64,000 bases of DNA from Kibdelosporangium banguiense. GTDB taxonomy: Bacteria > Actinomycetota > Actinomycetes > Mycobacteriales > Pseudonocardiaceae. Each line of letters opens with the position of its first letter. The stretch's first letter is position 1. The translations under genes were made by a program, and so were the position numbers. Under the pieces are notes generated by a model. It ran no database searches. It saw only the letters and a program-made list of their open reading frames with translations, and was not told where the DNA came from. This document shows, one piece after another, positions 43,153-52,716 of the stretch. The stretch lies in the NCBI RefSeq assembly GCF_017876405.1, contig NZ_JAGINW010000001.1:7763203-7827202 (forward strand). The letters run 5' to 3'.

Positions 43153-44144
43153 TGCCTGCTGTCGATGTCACAGCAGATACCGCAGCTGTGCCGGCCCAGG
43201 CATCCGCTCCGGCCGGTCGCGTACTCACGCGGCCGGCCGGCCGGCGGGGCAGGCGGCGTACCAGGCTTGAGCTGACCCTGTTGCTGGGACCGGCGTTGCT
43301 GCTGTTCGTCGGGTTCGTGCTGGTGCCGATCGGGCTGGCGGTCTACTACAGCCTGTACGAGTGGACCGGCTTCACGGCCGCGGAGAAGTTCATCGGCCTG
43401 GACAACTACTGGCTGGCGCTGAGCGGGCCGGTGTTCCAGCAGGCCGTCGGGCACAACCTGATCATCGTCGGGCTCTCGCTGGTGGTGCAGCTGCCGATCA
43501 GTATCGGGATGGCGTTGCTGCTCAACCGGAAACTGCGTGGCCGCTCGTTCATCCGGCTCGTCGTGTTCGCGCCCTACGTCCTGGCCGAGGCCACGACGGC
43601 GGTGTGCTGGATGCTGATCCTGCAGCCGGAGGGGTTCGTCGACCAGATGATGCGGGCGGTCGGCCTGGGCGGGCTGGTCCAGCTGTGGCTGGCCGATCCC
43701 GGCATGGTGCTGTACACGCTGTTCGTCGTGATCACGTGGAAGTACATCGGGTTCGGCATCATCCTGTTGCTGGCCGGGCTGCAGGGCATCGGCCCGGAAC
43801 TGCGTGAGGCCGCGTCGCTGGACGGGGCCACCGCCTGGCAGACCACCCGGTACGTGCTGATCCCCCTGCTGGGTCCGACGATCCGGATTTGGATCTTCCT
43901 GTCGGTGATCGGCTCGCTGCAGCTGTTCGACCTGGTGTGGATCATGACACTGGGCGGTCCGGCCAACGCCTCGACCACGATGGCGACCTACCTGATCGAT
44001 CACGGTTTCAAGCGCTACGAGTTCGGCTACGGCAGTGCCGTCGCGGTGATCCTGTTCATGATCTGTTTCGTGTTCGCGTTGCTGTATCAACGGTTCGCGC
44101 TGCGCCGGGATACCGAAGGCGCGCTGACCCGAATTGCGGAGTGA
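43152..44144 (+). CDS. bxlF: Sugar ABC transporter permease (BxlF-like)
   Basis: The 330-residue MalF-type permease has a GTG that shares its G with the stop of the binding-protein gene. A basic N-terminal stretch (RPAGRRGRRRTRLELT) precedes the first of about six helices (LLLGPALLLFVGFVLVPIGL). The EAA motif is LREAASLDGATAWQTTRYVLIPLLGP. It pairs with the downstream permease. Confidence 0.92.
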   Translation: MPAVDVTADTAAVPAQASAPAGRVLTRPAGRRGRRRTRLELTLLLGPALLLFVGFVLVPIGLAVYYSLYEWTGFTAAEKFIGLDNYWLALSGPVFQQAVGHNLIIVGLSLVVQLPISIGMALLLNRKLRGRSFIRLVVFAPYVLAEATTAVCWMLILQPEGFVDQMMRAVGLGGLVQLWLADPGMVLYTLFVVITWKYIGFGIILLLAGLQGIGPELREAASLDGATAWQTTRYVLIPLLGPTIRIWIFLSVIGSLQLFDLVWIMTLGGPANASTTMATYLIDHGFKRYEFGYGSAVAVILFMICFVFALLYQRFALRRDTEGALTRIAE

Positions 44145-44148
44145 TCTG

Positions 44149-45000
44149 ATGACGTTGCCCGCCCTGAGGGTCCGAGGCTCACACCGTTCCCGGGGCACAC
44201 CGGTCGCGTACATCGCCGCGATACTCGTGGTCGGGGTGACCCTGGTCCCGATGGTGTACGTGTTCCTCGGCGGATTCCGTACCACCGCACAGATCAACGC
44301 CGACCCCGCGGGCCTGCCCTCGCCGTGGGTGCTCGACAACTACCTCGCGATCCTGACGGCCGGCTCGTTCTGGCGGTTCCTGGGCAACAGTGCGCTGATC
44401 GCGGCGGTGGCCACCGTGCTGGCGGTGGCGCTCGGCTCGATGGCGGCGTTCGCGTTGTCCCGGTACTCGTTCAAGGGCCGGGACGCGCTCTACGGCCTGT
44501 TCACCCTCGGGCTGCTGTTCCCGATCGGGGTGGCGACGTTGCCGTTGTACCTGATGCTGCGCCAGCTGGACATGCTGGAGAACCCGTTCGGGGTGGCGAT
44601 TGCGGAGGCGGCCTTCTCGCTGCCGGTGACCATTGTGATCCTCCGGCCGTTCATGCGCGCGATCCCCGGAGAGCTCGAAGAGGCGGCCGTGCTCGACGGT
44701 GCGACGAGACTCGGCTTCTTCTGGCGTATCCTGCTGCCGTTGAGCGCGCCGGCACTGACCACAGTGGCCGTGCTGGCCTTCGTCACGAGCTGGAACGCAT
44801 ACCTGCTACCACTCCTGGTGTTCAACGAGCCGCAGAACTTCACGCTTCCCCTGGGCGTGGCCACGTTCCAGTCACAGTACACACAGGACACCGCGCGTGT
44901 GCTGGCGTTCACCGCGTTGTCCATGCTTCCAGCCCTGGGCTTCTTCGTGCTCGCCGAGCGCCGGATCGTCGGCGGGCTGACCGGATCGGTGAAGGGATGA
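44149..45000 (+). CDS. bxlG: Sugar ABC transporter permease (BxlG-like)
   Basis: The 283-residue MalG-type permease has ATG at 44149, with GGAG 7 nt upstream, 4 bp after the previous stop. The first helix is YIAAILVVGVTLVPMVYVFL and the EAA motif is LEEAAVLDGATRLGFFWRILLPLSAP. The xylanase gene follows 4 bp later. The operon carries no ATPase gene. Confidence 0.92.
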   Translation: MTLPALRVRGSHRSRGTPVAYIAAILVVGVTLVPMVYVFLGGFRTTAQINADPAGLPSPWVLDNYLAILTAGSFWRFLGNSALIAAVATVLAVALGSMAAFALSRYSFKGRDALYGLFTLGLLFPIGVATLPLYLMLRQLDMLENPFGVAIAEAAFSLPVTIVILRPFMRAIPGELEEAAVLDGATRLGFFWRILLPLSAPALTTVAVLAFVTSWNAYLLPLLVFNEPQNFTLPLGVATFQSQYTQDTARVLAFTALSMLPALGFFVLAERRIVGGLTGSVKG

Positions 45001-45004
45001 CCCG

Positions 45005-46105
45005 ATGAGATCGACCCATGTGGTCGCCGCCGCGTTGGCCGCGGCCATGGTTCTGACGCCCTCGATGGCCAGTGCGGCGCCGTCCGGCGACTCGCACGGC
45101 AAGACGGAGACCTTGCGTAAGGCGGCACCGCGCGGATTCCACATCGGAACCGCGGTGGCCGGTGGCGGTCACCACGAGACACAGCCGTATCCCGACCCGT
45201 TCACCCACGACCGGCCCTACCGTCAAGTGCTTGCGGCGGAGTTCAGCTCGGTGTCCGCCGAGAACCAGATGAAATGGGAGTACATCCACCCGGAGCGTGA
45301 CCGGTACAACTTCGGCATGGCGGACGCGATAGTCAAGTTCGCGCAGCGTAACCGGCAAGTGGTCCGTGGCCACACATTGTTGTGGCACAGCCAGAATCCG
45401 GCATGGCTGCAACAGGGCACGTTCACCCCGGAGGAACTGCGCAAGATCCTGCGTGACCACATCAAGACCGTTGTCGGGCGTTACAAGGGCAAGATCCAGC
45501 AGTGGGACGTGGCCAACGAGATCTTCACCGACACGGGTGCGTTGCGCACCACGGACAACATCTGGATCCGGGAACTGGGGCCGGGAATCATCGCCGACGC
45601 CTTCCGCTGGGCGCACGAGGCCGACCCCAGGGCGAAGCTGTTCTTCAACGACTACGGTGTGGAAAGCGTCAACGCCAAGAGCGATGCCTACCTCGCACTG
45701 ATCAAGGAGTTGCGGGCCAAGCGGGTTCCGGTGCACGGGTTCTCCGCGCAGGCGCATCTGAGCATCAGCTACGGCTTCCCCGGCGACCTGGAGAACAACC
45801 TGCGCCGATTCGCCGCGCTCGGCCTGGAGACCGCCATCACCGAACTGGACGTGCGGATGGACCTGCCGCCGGACGGCATCCCGACGGCGGCGCAACTGGA
45901 GCAGCAGGCCGACTACTACCAGCGCACGCTCGTCGCGTGCCTGAAGGTTCGCGGCTGTGACTCGTTCACGATCTGGGGCTTCGTCGACAAGTACTCGTGG
46001 GTCCCGGTGTTCTTCAAGGGCCAGGGCGCGGCGACCGTGATGTGGGACGACTTCACCCGTAAACCCGCCTACTACCGCCTGCTGTCTACTCTGGACAGAT
46101 CTTGA
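45005..46105 (+). CDS. Secreted GH10 endo-xylanase
   Basis: The 366-residue retaining endo-1,4-beta-xylanase has a signal peptide ending SMASA (about 24). The GH10 barrel covers about 40-362: SAENQMKWEYIHPE, the acid/base Glu in QWDVANEIFTDTG (about 173), the nucleophile Glu in TAITELDVRMDLP (about 281), HGFSAQAHLS and SFTIWGFVDKYSWVP. It is a catalytic-only form with no carbohydrate-binding module, in contrast to the cellulases nearby. Last gene of the bxl-like operon, so secretion of the xylanase and uptake of its products are co-expressed. The 3' end overlaps the convergent transglutaminase-like gene by 20 bp. Confidence 0.95.
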   Translation: MRSTHVVAAALAAAMVLTPSMASAAPSGDSHGKTETLRKAAPRGFHIGTAVAGGGHHETQPYPDPFTHDRPYRQVLAAEFSSVSAENQMKWEYIHPERDRYNFGMADAIVKFAQRNRQVVRGHTLLWHSQNPAWLQQGTFTPEELRKILRDHIKTVVGRYKGKIQQWDVANEIFTDTGALRTTDNIWIRELGPGIIADAFRWAHEADPRAKLFFNDYGVESVNAKSDAYLALIKELRAKRVPVHGFSAQAHLSISYGFPGDLENNLRRFAALGLETAITELDVRMDLPPDGIPTAAQLEQQADYYQRTLVACLKVRGCDSFTIWGFVDKYSWVPVFFKGQGAATVMWDDFTRKPAYYRLLSTLDRS

Positions 46106-46949
46106 CCACGCCGACCTCCCGGCTGGCGGTGAGCCGTCCGCCGGGAGCGCCGACGTAGGACCCTGAAGTCGGTGCCACATCGGCATAGTCACGACCGGTC
46201 GCGATGGTCACGTAACGACTGTCGCCCCGCCGGTCGTGACACGGGTCGAACGGGATCGCCACTGCCGCACCGGCGCGGGGAAGGATGACCTCGACCCAGG
46301 CATGGGTGCCGCCCTGGCCGAGCAGATGCCCGGACACATAGCGTGCAGGCAGGCCGACGAGATGGCACAAGGCGAGCATGACGTGCGCCTGGTCCTGGCA
46401 GACCCCGCGGCCATCCTCGAGTGCCTGAGCCGCAGTGGTGTCCACTGTGGTCACACCGGGTTCGTAGGCGATCGCGGCGTGTGTTTGCGCGCAGATCGCC
46501 TTGGCCAGGTCAAGGCCCTTGTCCTGGGGGAGTGCGGCGGCCAGATCGCGGATCCGGTCGTCGGGCGCGGTCAGTTCGGTGGGCCGCAACAGGCGAGGCT
46601 CGACGAGCGTCGAAGCAGGCAGCACCGGTGGGCCGTCGCGACGGACCCGCTCGATGGTCGCGGTCACCCGGAACTCGACACTGTGCTCGACTCTCGGCGC
46701 ATGGACTCGGACGATCGTGTTGCCGGAGACGTCGCGACTGACACGCCTTTGTGATGCGGCTCCGGTCACGTCCACCCGGTGCGACCGCCTGTGCAGATCG
46801 CCGTGCCGGACTGGCGGCACCACGACCAGACGCTGCCTCAGCGAGGTGACAGGGGTGTCGTAGTCATAGCGAAAGCTCTGATTGAGACAGTAGGTGATCC
46901 GGTCGGCCGACTCGAGATCGAGAGTGGTGTGATCCAGCACCCGCAACAC
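46086..46949 (-). CDS. Transglutaminase-like cysteine protease-fold protein
   Basis: The 287-residue cytoplasmic protein has a bacterial transglutaminase-like N-terminal domain about 15-110 (ITYCLNQSFRYDYDTPVTSL) and a transglutaminase core about 150-255. The catalytic triad is visible: Cys in DGRGVCQDQAHVML, His in GQGGTHAWVEVIL, and Asp in PFDPCHDRR. Such proteins are often found with alpha-E/circularly-permuted ATP-grasp genes, but none is here. GTG start. The function is unknown beyond a likely peptidase or amide-forming activity. Confidence 0.85.
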   Translation of the reverse strand: MLRVLDHTTLDLESADRITYCLNQSFRYDYDTPVTSLRQRLVVVPPVRHGDLHRRSHRVDVTGAASQRRVSRDVSGNTIVRVHAPRVEHSVEFRVTATIERVRRDGPPVLPASTLVEPRLLRPTELTAPDDRIRDLAAALPQDKGLDLAKAICAQTHAAIAYEPGVTTVDTTAAQALEDGRGVCQDQAHVMLALCHLVGLPARYVSGHLLGQGGTHAWVEVILPRAGAAVAIPFDPCHDRRGDSRYVTIATGRDYADVAPTSGSYVGAPGGRLTASREVGVVKICPE

Positions 46950-46996
46950 CCCCTCAGATCGAGCCTGCCGAAAGCCTATCCCTTAAGTTTCCTCCT

Positions 46997-48157
46997 ATGA
47001 GCGACGCGCACGCCGCCACCGACCGGCATGCCAGCTGGCTGGAGTTGTTCTTCGACCTGGTCGTGGTGGTCGCGGTCAACCAGCTCGCGCACCTGTTGCA
47101 CGGCGACGCGCACCACGGGCCTGCGGCGCTGTCGATTGTCACCTTTCTCACGCTCTACCTGGCGATCTGGCTCGTGTGGACGACGTTCACGCTGTACTCG
47201 AACGTGGTCGCCGACAAGGTCCGGCGGCGCGCGATGTTCATCGGCATGGCCGGGATCGCGGTGATGGCAGCGGCTGTCCCGCACGGAATGGACGGCCGCG
47301 CGGCCGTCTTCGCCGCCGCCTACCTGATCACCAGTGGGGTGGGCAGTTCGAGTTTTGTCCGGTCCGGCCGGATCATCCTGTCCTGGAGCGCGGCGTCGCG
47401 GAATTTCGGGCTGGCTCCGTGGGTGGTGTCCTTCTGGGTGCACCATCCGTGGTGGAAGGTGTCGCTGTGGCTGCTCGGCCTGGCGATGTCGCTGTGGGCG
47501 AGCATGGGCAACCGGCCGGCCGACGACGAATGGCTCGCCGCCTTCAACCGGCGGCTGGAGCGCAGGGGAGCCGAGCTGCCGCGGATGGAGATCGCCCAGG
47601 TGAACACCGCGCACCTGGGGGAGCGGCTCGGGCTGTTCGTGATCATCGTTCTCGGTGAGGCGATGCTGCAGCTGGTCGGTGCTGTGGCGGGGATCGACGA
47701 CTGGTCGCCGGGAGCGGGCCGCGGCCTGCTGTTGCTGCTGACCGCGGCCGCCGGGTTCGGTTTGCTGATCACGTTGTGGTGGCTCAACACCCGGCACGGA
47801 TTCGCGCAGGTGACCCGGTTGCGGCCGTCGCTCCTGCTGCCTGCGCACTTCGTCGCGATCGCGGCAATCACGACGATCGCGGCGGGACTGGGTTCGGCGG
47901 CGGCAGAGTCGGCCGAACACCTGGCGACCTCGACGGCCTGGCTGCTGTGCGCGGGCGTTTCGGTCTACCTGTTGGTGATCACGGTCCTGACCGGGCAGGT
48001 CCGGCGCTGGCCGATCAGCGCGGGCATGATCGTGGTGCCGGTGGTGGGGGCCGTGTTCGCGTTCGTCGTGCCGGCCGCCGTCGTCGTGGCCATTCTGCTC
48101 ATCGTGTCAGCAGTGCAGACGTGGAATCTGCGGCTGAGCTCAACGCCGGACGTCTGA
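46997..48157 (+). CDS. Low temperature requirement A (LtrA) family membrane protein
   Basis: The 386-residue protein has about ten transmembrane helices. The family signature occurs at the N-terminus (WLELFFDLVVVVAVNQLAHL) and near the middle (LGERLGLFVIIVLGEAMLQL). The name comes from a Listeria cold-growth locus; the biochemical role is unknown. It is divergent from the transglutaminase-like gene with a 47-bp gap, and its end overlaps the convergent SnoaL-like gene by 18 bp. Confidence 0.92.
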   Translation: MSDAHAATDRHASWLELFFDLVVVVAVNQLAHLLHGDAHHGPAALSIVTFLTLYLAIWLVWTTFTLYSNVVADKVRRRAMFIGMAGIAVMAAAVPHGMDGRAAVFAAAYLITSGVGSSSFVRSGRIILSWSAASRNFGLAPWVVSFWVHHPWWKVSLWLLGLAMSLWASMGNRPADDEWLAAFNRRLERRGAELPRMEIAQVNTAHLGERLGLFVIIVLGEAMLQLVGAVAGIDDWSPGAGRGLLLLLTAAAGFGLLITLWWLNTRHGFAQVTRLRPSLLLPAHFVAIAAITTIAAGLGSAAAESAEHLATSTAWLLCAGVSVYLLVITVLTGQVRRWPISAGMIVVPVVGAVFAFVVPAAVVVAILLIVSAVQTWNLRLSSTPDV

Positions 48158-48547
48158 TCCCGACGGCCGGAGAAAACAGTCCATGTCCACATGCGACCAG
48201 TGCTCGACGATGTGCCCGTCCTCGATCAGGTCGAACGCCGCGCAGATCGCCGACGCACGCCGCCCGGTTGGCGGAATTCCGTGGTACACACCGGTCTGTG
48301 TGCCGCTGAGCCGCATCCGGGTGGCCACCCGGTTTCCTTCGGCGACCTGCGTGAGCACGTCGATCCGGAAATCGGCGAACGCCTGCAGCAGCTGCCGGCA
48401 GCCGGCGAGCCAGGCCGTTCTGGTCGGGGTGCCCACGGCGAGCCACACGGCGTCCGGGCCGACATACCGTTCCCACGTCTCGTCCAGATCGGACTCGCGG
48501 AGACTCAGATAGAACCGGCGGGCGACATCTTTCGGCGTTTCTCGCAT
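48140..48547 (-). CDS. SnoaL-like/NTF2-fold protein
   Basis: The 135-residue single-domain protein is of the SnoaL-like cyclase or ester-cyclase group. Typical elements are VARRFYLSLRESDLDETWER (first helices), GTQTGVYHGIPPTGRRASAI and FDLIEDGHIVEHWSHVDMD (last strands). It has no cyclase context here, so the activity is unknown. Monocistronic, convergent with ltrA. Confidence 0.85.
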   Translation of the reverse strand: MRETPKDVARRFYLSLRESDLDETWERYVGPDAVWLAVGTPTRTAWLAGCRQLLQAFADFRIDVLTQVAEGNRVATRMRLSGTQTGVYHGIPPTGRRASAICAAFDLIEDGHIVEHWSHVDMDCFLRPSGSDVRR

Positions 48548-48665
48548 GAAACCCCCTATCCCGACAAGGGTGCCGTAACAACCGGACGACGCGGTCCACT
48601 TATCCGGCCGTCAGCATAGATCACCTTCGCCGGGTAGGTTGGGAACCGGCATTAGGGAGGCGCAC

Positions 48666-49460
48666 GTGATCGACGTCCCGGACCTGCCCCTCAACGACGG
48701 GCACACAATTCCGCAGTTCGGCCTCGGCGTCTGGCAGGTCCCGAACTCCGGCGTCGCCGCGGCGATGAACAGCGCGTTCGAAGCGGGCTACCGAAGCGTG
48801 GACACAGCAGCGCTGTACCGCAACGAAGAAGGCGTCGGCGACGCGATCGCAGCCTCCGGTATCCCTCGTGAGAACCTGTTCATCACGACGAAACTCTGGG
48901 GCTCCGACTCGGGCTACGACGGCGCGATGCGCGGATTCGACGAAAGTATCGGCAAACTCCGGCTGGATTACGTGGATCTGTACCTGATCCACTGGCCGGG
49001 CCGCTCCGGCAGCAAATACGTGGAAGCCTGGAAGGCACTCGAGCAACTGCGCGCCGACGGGCGGGCGCGTTCAGTCGGCGTCTCCAACTTCGAGATCTCC
49101 CATCTGCGCAGAGTATTCGACAGCACCGGCACAGTGCCCGCGGTCAACCAGATCGAACTGCACCCCGAACAACCGGAGACAAAACTGCGGGCCTTCCACG
49201 CCGAGCACGGAATCCTGACCGAGGCCTACAGCCCACTCGCGGTAGGCCGCCTCGTCGGCAACCGAACCGTCGGAGCCCTCGCCACCAAATACGACCGCAC
49301 CCCCGCCCAGATCCTGCTGCGCTGGAACATCCAGCTCGGCAACCGCGTCATCCCGAAGTCCGTCCGCCCGCACCGGATCCGCGAGAACATCAACGTCTTC
49401 GACTTCGAACTGGCCGACGACGACATGGCAACCCTGACCAGCCTCGGCGGCCGCGCCTGA
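48666..49460 (+). CDS. Aldo/keto reductase (AKR5-like)
   Basis: This 264-residue NADPH-dependent carbonyl reductase has GTG at 48666, with GGGAGG 5 nt upstream; an upstream in-frame start at 48639 has no such site. Barrel motifs: LNDGHTIPQFGLGVWQV, the catalytic Asp/Tyr pair in YRSVDTAALYRNEEGVG, Lys in FITTKLWGSD and His in YLIHWPG. The NADPH-binding end is IPKSVRPHRIRENINVFDF. It is like 2,5-diketo-gluconate reductases. It stands alone; the 268 bp after it show no gene, only two GCGAAAGT copies and the promoter region of the next gene. Confidence 0.92.
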   Translation: MIDVPDLPLNDGHTIPQFGLGVWQVPNSGVAAAMNSAFEAGYRSVDTAALYRNEEGVGDAIAASGIPRENLFITTKLWGSDSGYDGAMRGFDESIGKLRLDYVDLYLIHWPGRSGSKYVEAWKALEQLRADGRARSVGVSNFEISHLRRVFDSTGTVPAVNQIELHPEQPETKLRAFHAEHGILTEAYSPLAVGRLVGNRTVGALATKYDRTPAQILLRWNIQLGNRVIPKSVRPHRIRENINVFDFELADDDMATLTSLGGRA

Positions 49461-49728
49461 TCGCGGCACCGACACCCCGGCCCTGACTTGATCATGGTCG
49501 GTGGACACCGCGCTCCTGCACTTTTGGCGGAGTAGGACAAAAGACTGGTCGGGATGGGCGAAAGTTCTGGACTTGGCTGCGAAAGTCCCCTAGCGTTCAT
49601 CACGCTCTGAGGAAGATCTTTCGGCAGTGAGTGACCGGGCCAAGCCAGCTTGTGCGTACGACCCTGCAATCGTGCGACGGTAACGCCGTTTCCTGCGGGG
49701 TTGTTCGTTCTCCCGCCAGGAGTGTGGA

Positions 49729-52707
49729 ATGAGATCGAGTTCCCGCCGTAAACGCCTCCCGTTAGTCCTGACGTTCGCCGCGGTGCTGTTCGGGCAGCTT
49801 CCCGCGAACGCCGCCGCCGACGTCCCACCCCAGCAGCCCGGTGTCACACTGCGGGTCTTCGACGTACAGGTCCCGCTTGACAGTCTCTGCACGCTGAAAC
49901 CCGCGCAGACGCCCAACGTCGACAAGCTCATGCCGGTCATCGACTGGACGACAGCGACGGACTTCGGGTTCGAGGACCGGTTTGTCGCGCAGGTGACCGG
50001 GAATATCAACATCTCGCAGGCGGGGGCGTACGTCTTCCGCCTGATCAGCGACGACGGCTCCCGGCTGTCGATCGACAGCAAGGTTGTGGTCGATCACGAC
50101 GGTCTGCATGGGGCGACACCGCAGGACGGGGCTGTCTCCCTGACCGCCGGGTACCACTCCCTGCTGATCGATCACTTCGAGCGGGATGGCGGGCAGCAGC
50201 TCACGCTGCAGTGGAAACCGCCTGGTGCGGCGAATTTCGCGCTCGTGCCGAATTCGGTGCTCAGCACGGACAAGGAGGTCGTCAGAGTCACGGCCCCTGG
50301 CCGTAAGGACTGTGTGGCGAGCACTGACACTCCTGGTGACGGCCTTCCCCTGGACGGTGTGCACCCCGGCTTCACGTTGACCAACCTGCGGCCGAACGGT
50401 TTCGAGCCGAAGGTCAGCGCGATGGACTGGCTGCCCGACGGCAGGCTCGCCATCGCCACGTGGGACGGCAAGAGCACCAACACAGGTGAGGTCTGGGTCC
50501 TGGGCAACGTCACGGGCGCGACGTCGCCGGACCGGGTGACGACCACGCGGGTGGCCTCGGGCCTGAAGGAACCCATGGGCCTCAAAGTGGTCGACGGCAA
50601 GATGTACGTCTCGCAGAAGCATGAGCTGACCGAGCTCAACGATCTCAACAACGACGGCCTGATCGACCAGTACCGCACGGTCGCGACGTGGCCGTACGGC
50701 GGCAACTTCCACGAGTTCGCGTTCGGCCTGCTCTACCAGGACGGGTTCTTCTACCTCAACCTGTCGGTCGCGATCAACGAAGGCGGCGCGACGACCACGC
50801 CGCAGCCCGCGGTCAACCGCGGCTCGGCGGTGAAAGTCAACCGCAGCACCGGAGAAGTCACGTACATCGCAGGCGGGCTGCGTACCCCGAACGGTCTGGG
50901 CTGGGGCCCGGAAGGTGGCCTGTTCGTCAACGACAACCAGGGTGGCTGGCTGCCCGCCTCAAAGCTCGTGCAGATCAAGCAGGACCGGTTCTTCAACCAC
51001 TACACCCAGCCTGCCGGGAAATTCGACGCCAACCCGGTCACGGCACCGGTGTTGTGGTTGCCGCAGAACGAGATCGCGAACTCGCCCAGCACACCGGTGT
51101 TGCTCACCCAAGGCCGCTATGCCGGCCAGATGGTGTTCGGTGACGTCACCTATGGCGGACTGCAACGCGCCTACCTGGAGAAGGTCAACGGCGAGTACCA
51201 GGGCGCGGTTTTCCGGATGACACAAGGACTCGAAGCCGGTGTGAACCGGATCAGCATCGGCCCGGACGGGGCGATCTACGCCGGCGGCATCGGTGACACC
51301 GGGAACTGGGGGCAGAACGGCAAGCTGAAGTTCGGCCTGCAGAAGCTGACCCCCAACGGCGATTCGGCCTTCGACATGCAGGCCATGCGGGCGATCGAAG
51401 GCGGGTTCGAGATCGAGTACAACCAGCGAGTGTCCTACGAGACGGCCGCGGATCTCGTCAGTCACTACAAGGTCAAACAATGGCGGTACGCGCCGTCACC
51501 GGCCTACGGTGGCCCGAAGGTCGACCAGGAAACGCTCACGGTCACCTCAGCCACCCTCGCCGCGGACGGCCGGACAGTCACCCTCAAAATCAATGGCCTC
51601 AAGCCAGGCCGAGTGGTTCACCTGCGCTCGCCGCGGCCGTTCACCTCGCGCACAGGCGTGCCGTTGTGGAGCACCGAAGCCTGGTACACCCTCAACTCCC
51701 TTGTCGGCGCCGCTCCTTCGACCACACAGTCGTTCGACGCGGAGAGCGCGGCGTTGTCCGGCGGTGCCAAGGTGAACACCGACCACACCGGCTACACCGG
51801 GTCAGGATTCGTGGACGGATACGGAACCACCGGCGCCACAACCAGATTCGCCATGAACGTGGCCACGGCGGGTACCTACAGCGCCGCTCTGCGCTACAGC
51901 AACGGCCCGAACCCCTCCAGCGGCAACAAGACAGTCAGCCTGTACGTCAACGGGACCAAGTTGAGACAGAGCGTTCTCGCCAGCACCGGCGACTGGGAAA
52001 CGTGGGCGACCCATACCGAGATGGTGCCCCTGAAAGCCGGTGCGAACACGATCGCCTACAAGGTCGATTCCGGCGATGTCGGGCACGTCAACCTCGATCA
52101 GCTGACTGTCGCACCGGCACAGCGCGTGACCCTGTTCGACGGCACCGGGCTCGGCAACTGGCAGAAGCCCGACGGCAGCGCGGCGACATGGCCGGTCGCC
52201 GACGGTTCGATGGAGTCGCTGGGCGGCGACATCCGCTCCAGGGCGGTCTTCGGCGACTTCAAGCTGCACGCCGAGTTCTGGCTGCCGCTGATGCCGCCGG
52301 AGGTGACCGGTCAGCAACGCGCCAACAGCGGCATCTACATCCAGGACCGCTACGAGGTCCAGATCCTCGACAGCTTTGGCAAAACACCGCTGGCCGACAA
52401 CGACGCCGCCAGTATCTACCTGAAGAAGGCGGCCAGTACCAACGCCGGGACCGCGCCACGCACCTGGCAGACCTACGACATCACGTTCCGTGCCGCCCGG
52501 TTCGACAGCCAGGGCAACAAGACCGAGAACGCACGCGTGACCGTCGTGTGGAACGGCACCACAGTGCACCAGGACTTCCCGATCGACGGCCCGACCGGCG
52601 CCGGCGCTCCCGAAGGCCCGTCGGCCGGCCCGATCCGGCTGCAGGATCACAACGACCCGGGTGAGAACGTCCGGTTCCGCAACGTCTGGATCGAGCCGCT
52701 GGGCTAA
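49729..52707 (+). CDS. Large secreted PA14 / sugar-dehydrogenase-like propeller / CBM / DUF1080 protein
   Basis: The 992-residue protein has a signal peptide ending near PANAA (about 28). Order: PA14-type domain about 40-175 (FRLISDDGSRLSID, HSLLIDHFERDGGQQLTLQW); a six-bladed glucose/sorbosone-dehydrogenase-like propeller about 205-560 (AMDWLPDGRLAIATWDG, GGLRTPNGLGWGPEGGLFVN); a carbohydrate-binding beta-sandwich about 660-795 (GYTGSGFVDGYGTTGATTRF); and a DUF1080 (3-keto-glycoside hydrolase-like) domain about 800-992 (QQRANSGIYIQDRYEVQILD). GGAG lies about 11 nt before ATG. It probably acts on oxidised or keto-sugars outside the cell; activity is inferred from the domains, and the fused order is unusual to me. 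Confidence 0.83.
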   Translation: MRSSSRRKRLPLVLTFAAVLFGQLPANAAADVPPQQPGVTLRVFDVQVPLDSLCTLKPAQTPNVDKLMPVIDWTTATDFGFEDRFVAQVTGNINISQAGAYVFRLISDDGSRLSIDSKVVVDHDGLHGATPQDGAVSLTAGYHSLLIDHFERDGGQQLTLQWKPPGAANFALVPNSVLSTDKEVVRVTAPGRKDCVASTDTPGDGLPLDGVHPGFTLTNLRPNGFEPKVSAMDWLPDGRLAIATWDGKSTNTGEVWVLGNVTGATSPDRVTTTRVASGLKEPMGLKVVDGKMYVSQKHELTELNDLNNDGLIDQYRTVATWPYGGNFHEFAFGLLYQDGFFYLNLSVAINEGGATTTPQPAVNRGSAVKVNRSTGEVTYIAGGLRTPNGLGWGPEGGLFVNDNQGGWLPASKLVQIKQDRFFNHYTQPAGKFDANPVTAPVLWLPQNEIANSPSTPVLLTQGRYAGQMVFGDVTYGGLQRAYLEKVNGEYQGAVFRMTQGLEAGVNRISIGPDGAIYAGGIGDTGNWGQNGKLKFGLQKLTPNGDSAFDMQAMRAIEGGFEIEYNQRVSYETAADLVSHYKVKQWRYAPSPAYGGPKVDQETLTVTSATLAADGRTVTLKINGLKPGRVVHLRSPRPFTSRTGVPLWSTEAWYTLNSLVGAAPSTTQSFDAESAALSGGAKVNTDHTGYTGSGFVDGYGTTGATTRFAMNVATAGTYSAALRYSNGPNPSSGNKTVSLYVNGTKLRQSVLASTGDWETWATHTEMVPLKAGANTIAYKVDSGDVGHVNLDQLTVAPAQRVTLFDGTGLGNWQKPDGSAATWPVADGSMESLGGDIRSRAVFGDFKLHAEFWLPLMPPEVTGQQRANSGIYIQDRYEVQILDSFGKTPLADNDAASIYLKKAASTNAGTAPRTWQTYDITFRAARFDSQGNKTENARVTVVWNGTTVHQDFPIDGPTGAGAPEGPSAGPIRLQDHNDPGENVRFRNVWIEPLG

Positions 52708-52716
52708 TGTGCGGGA

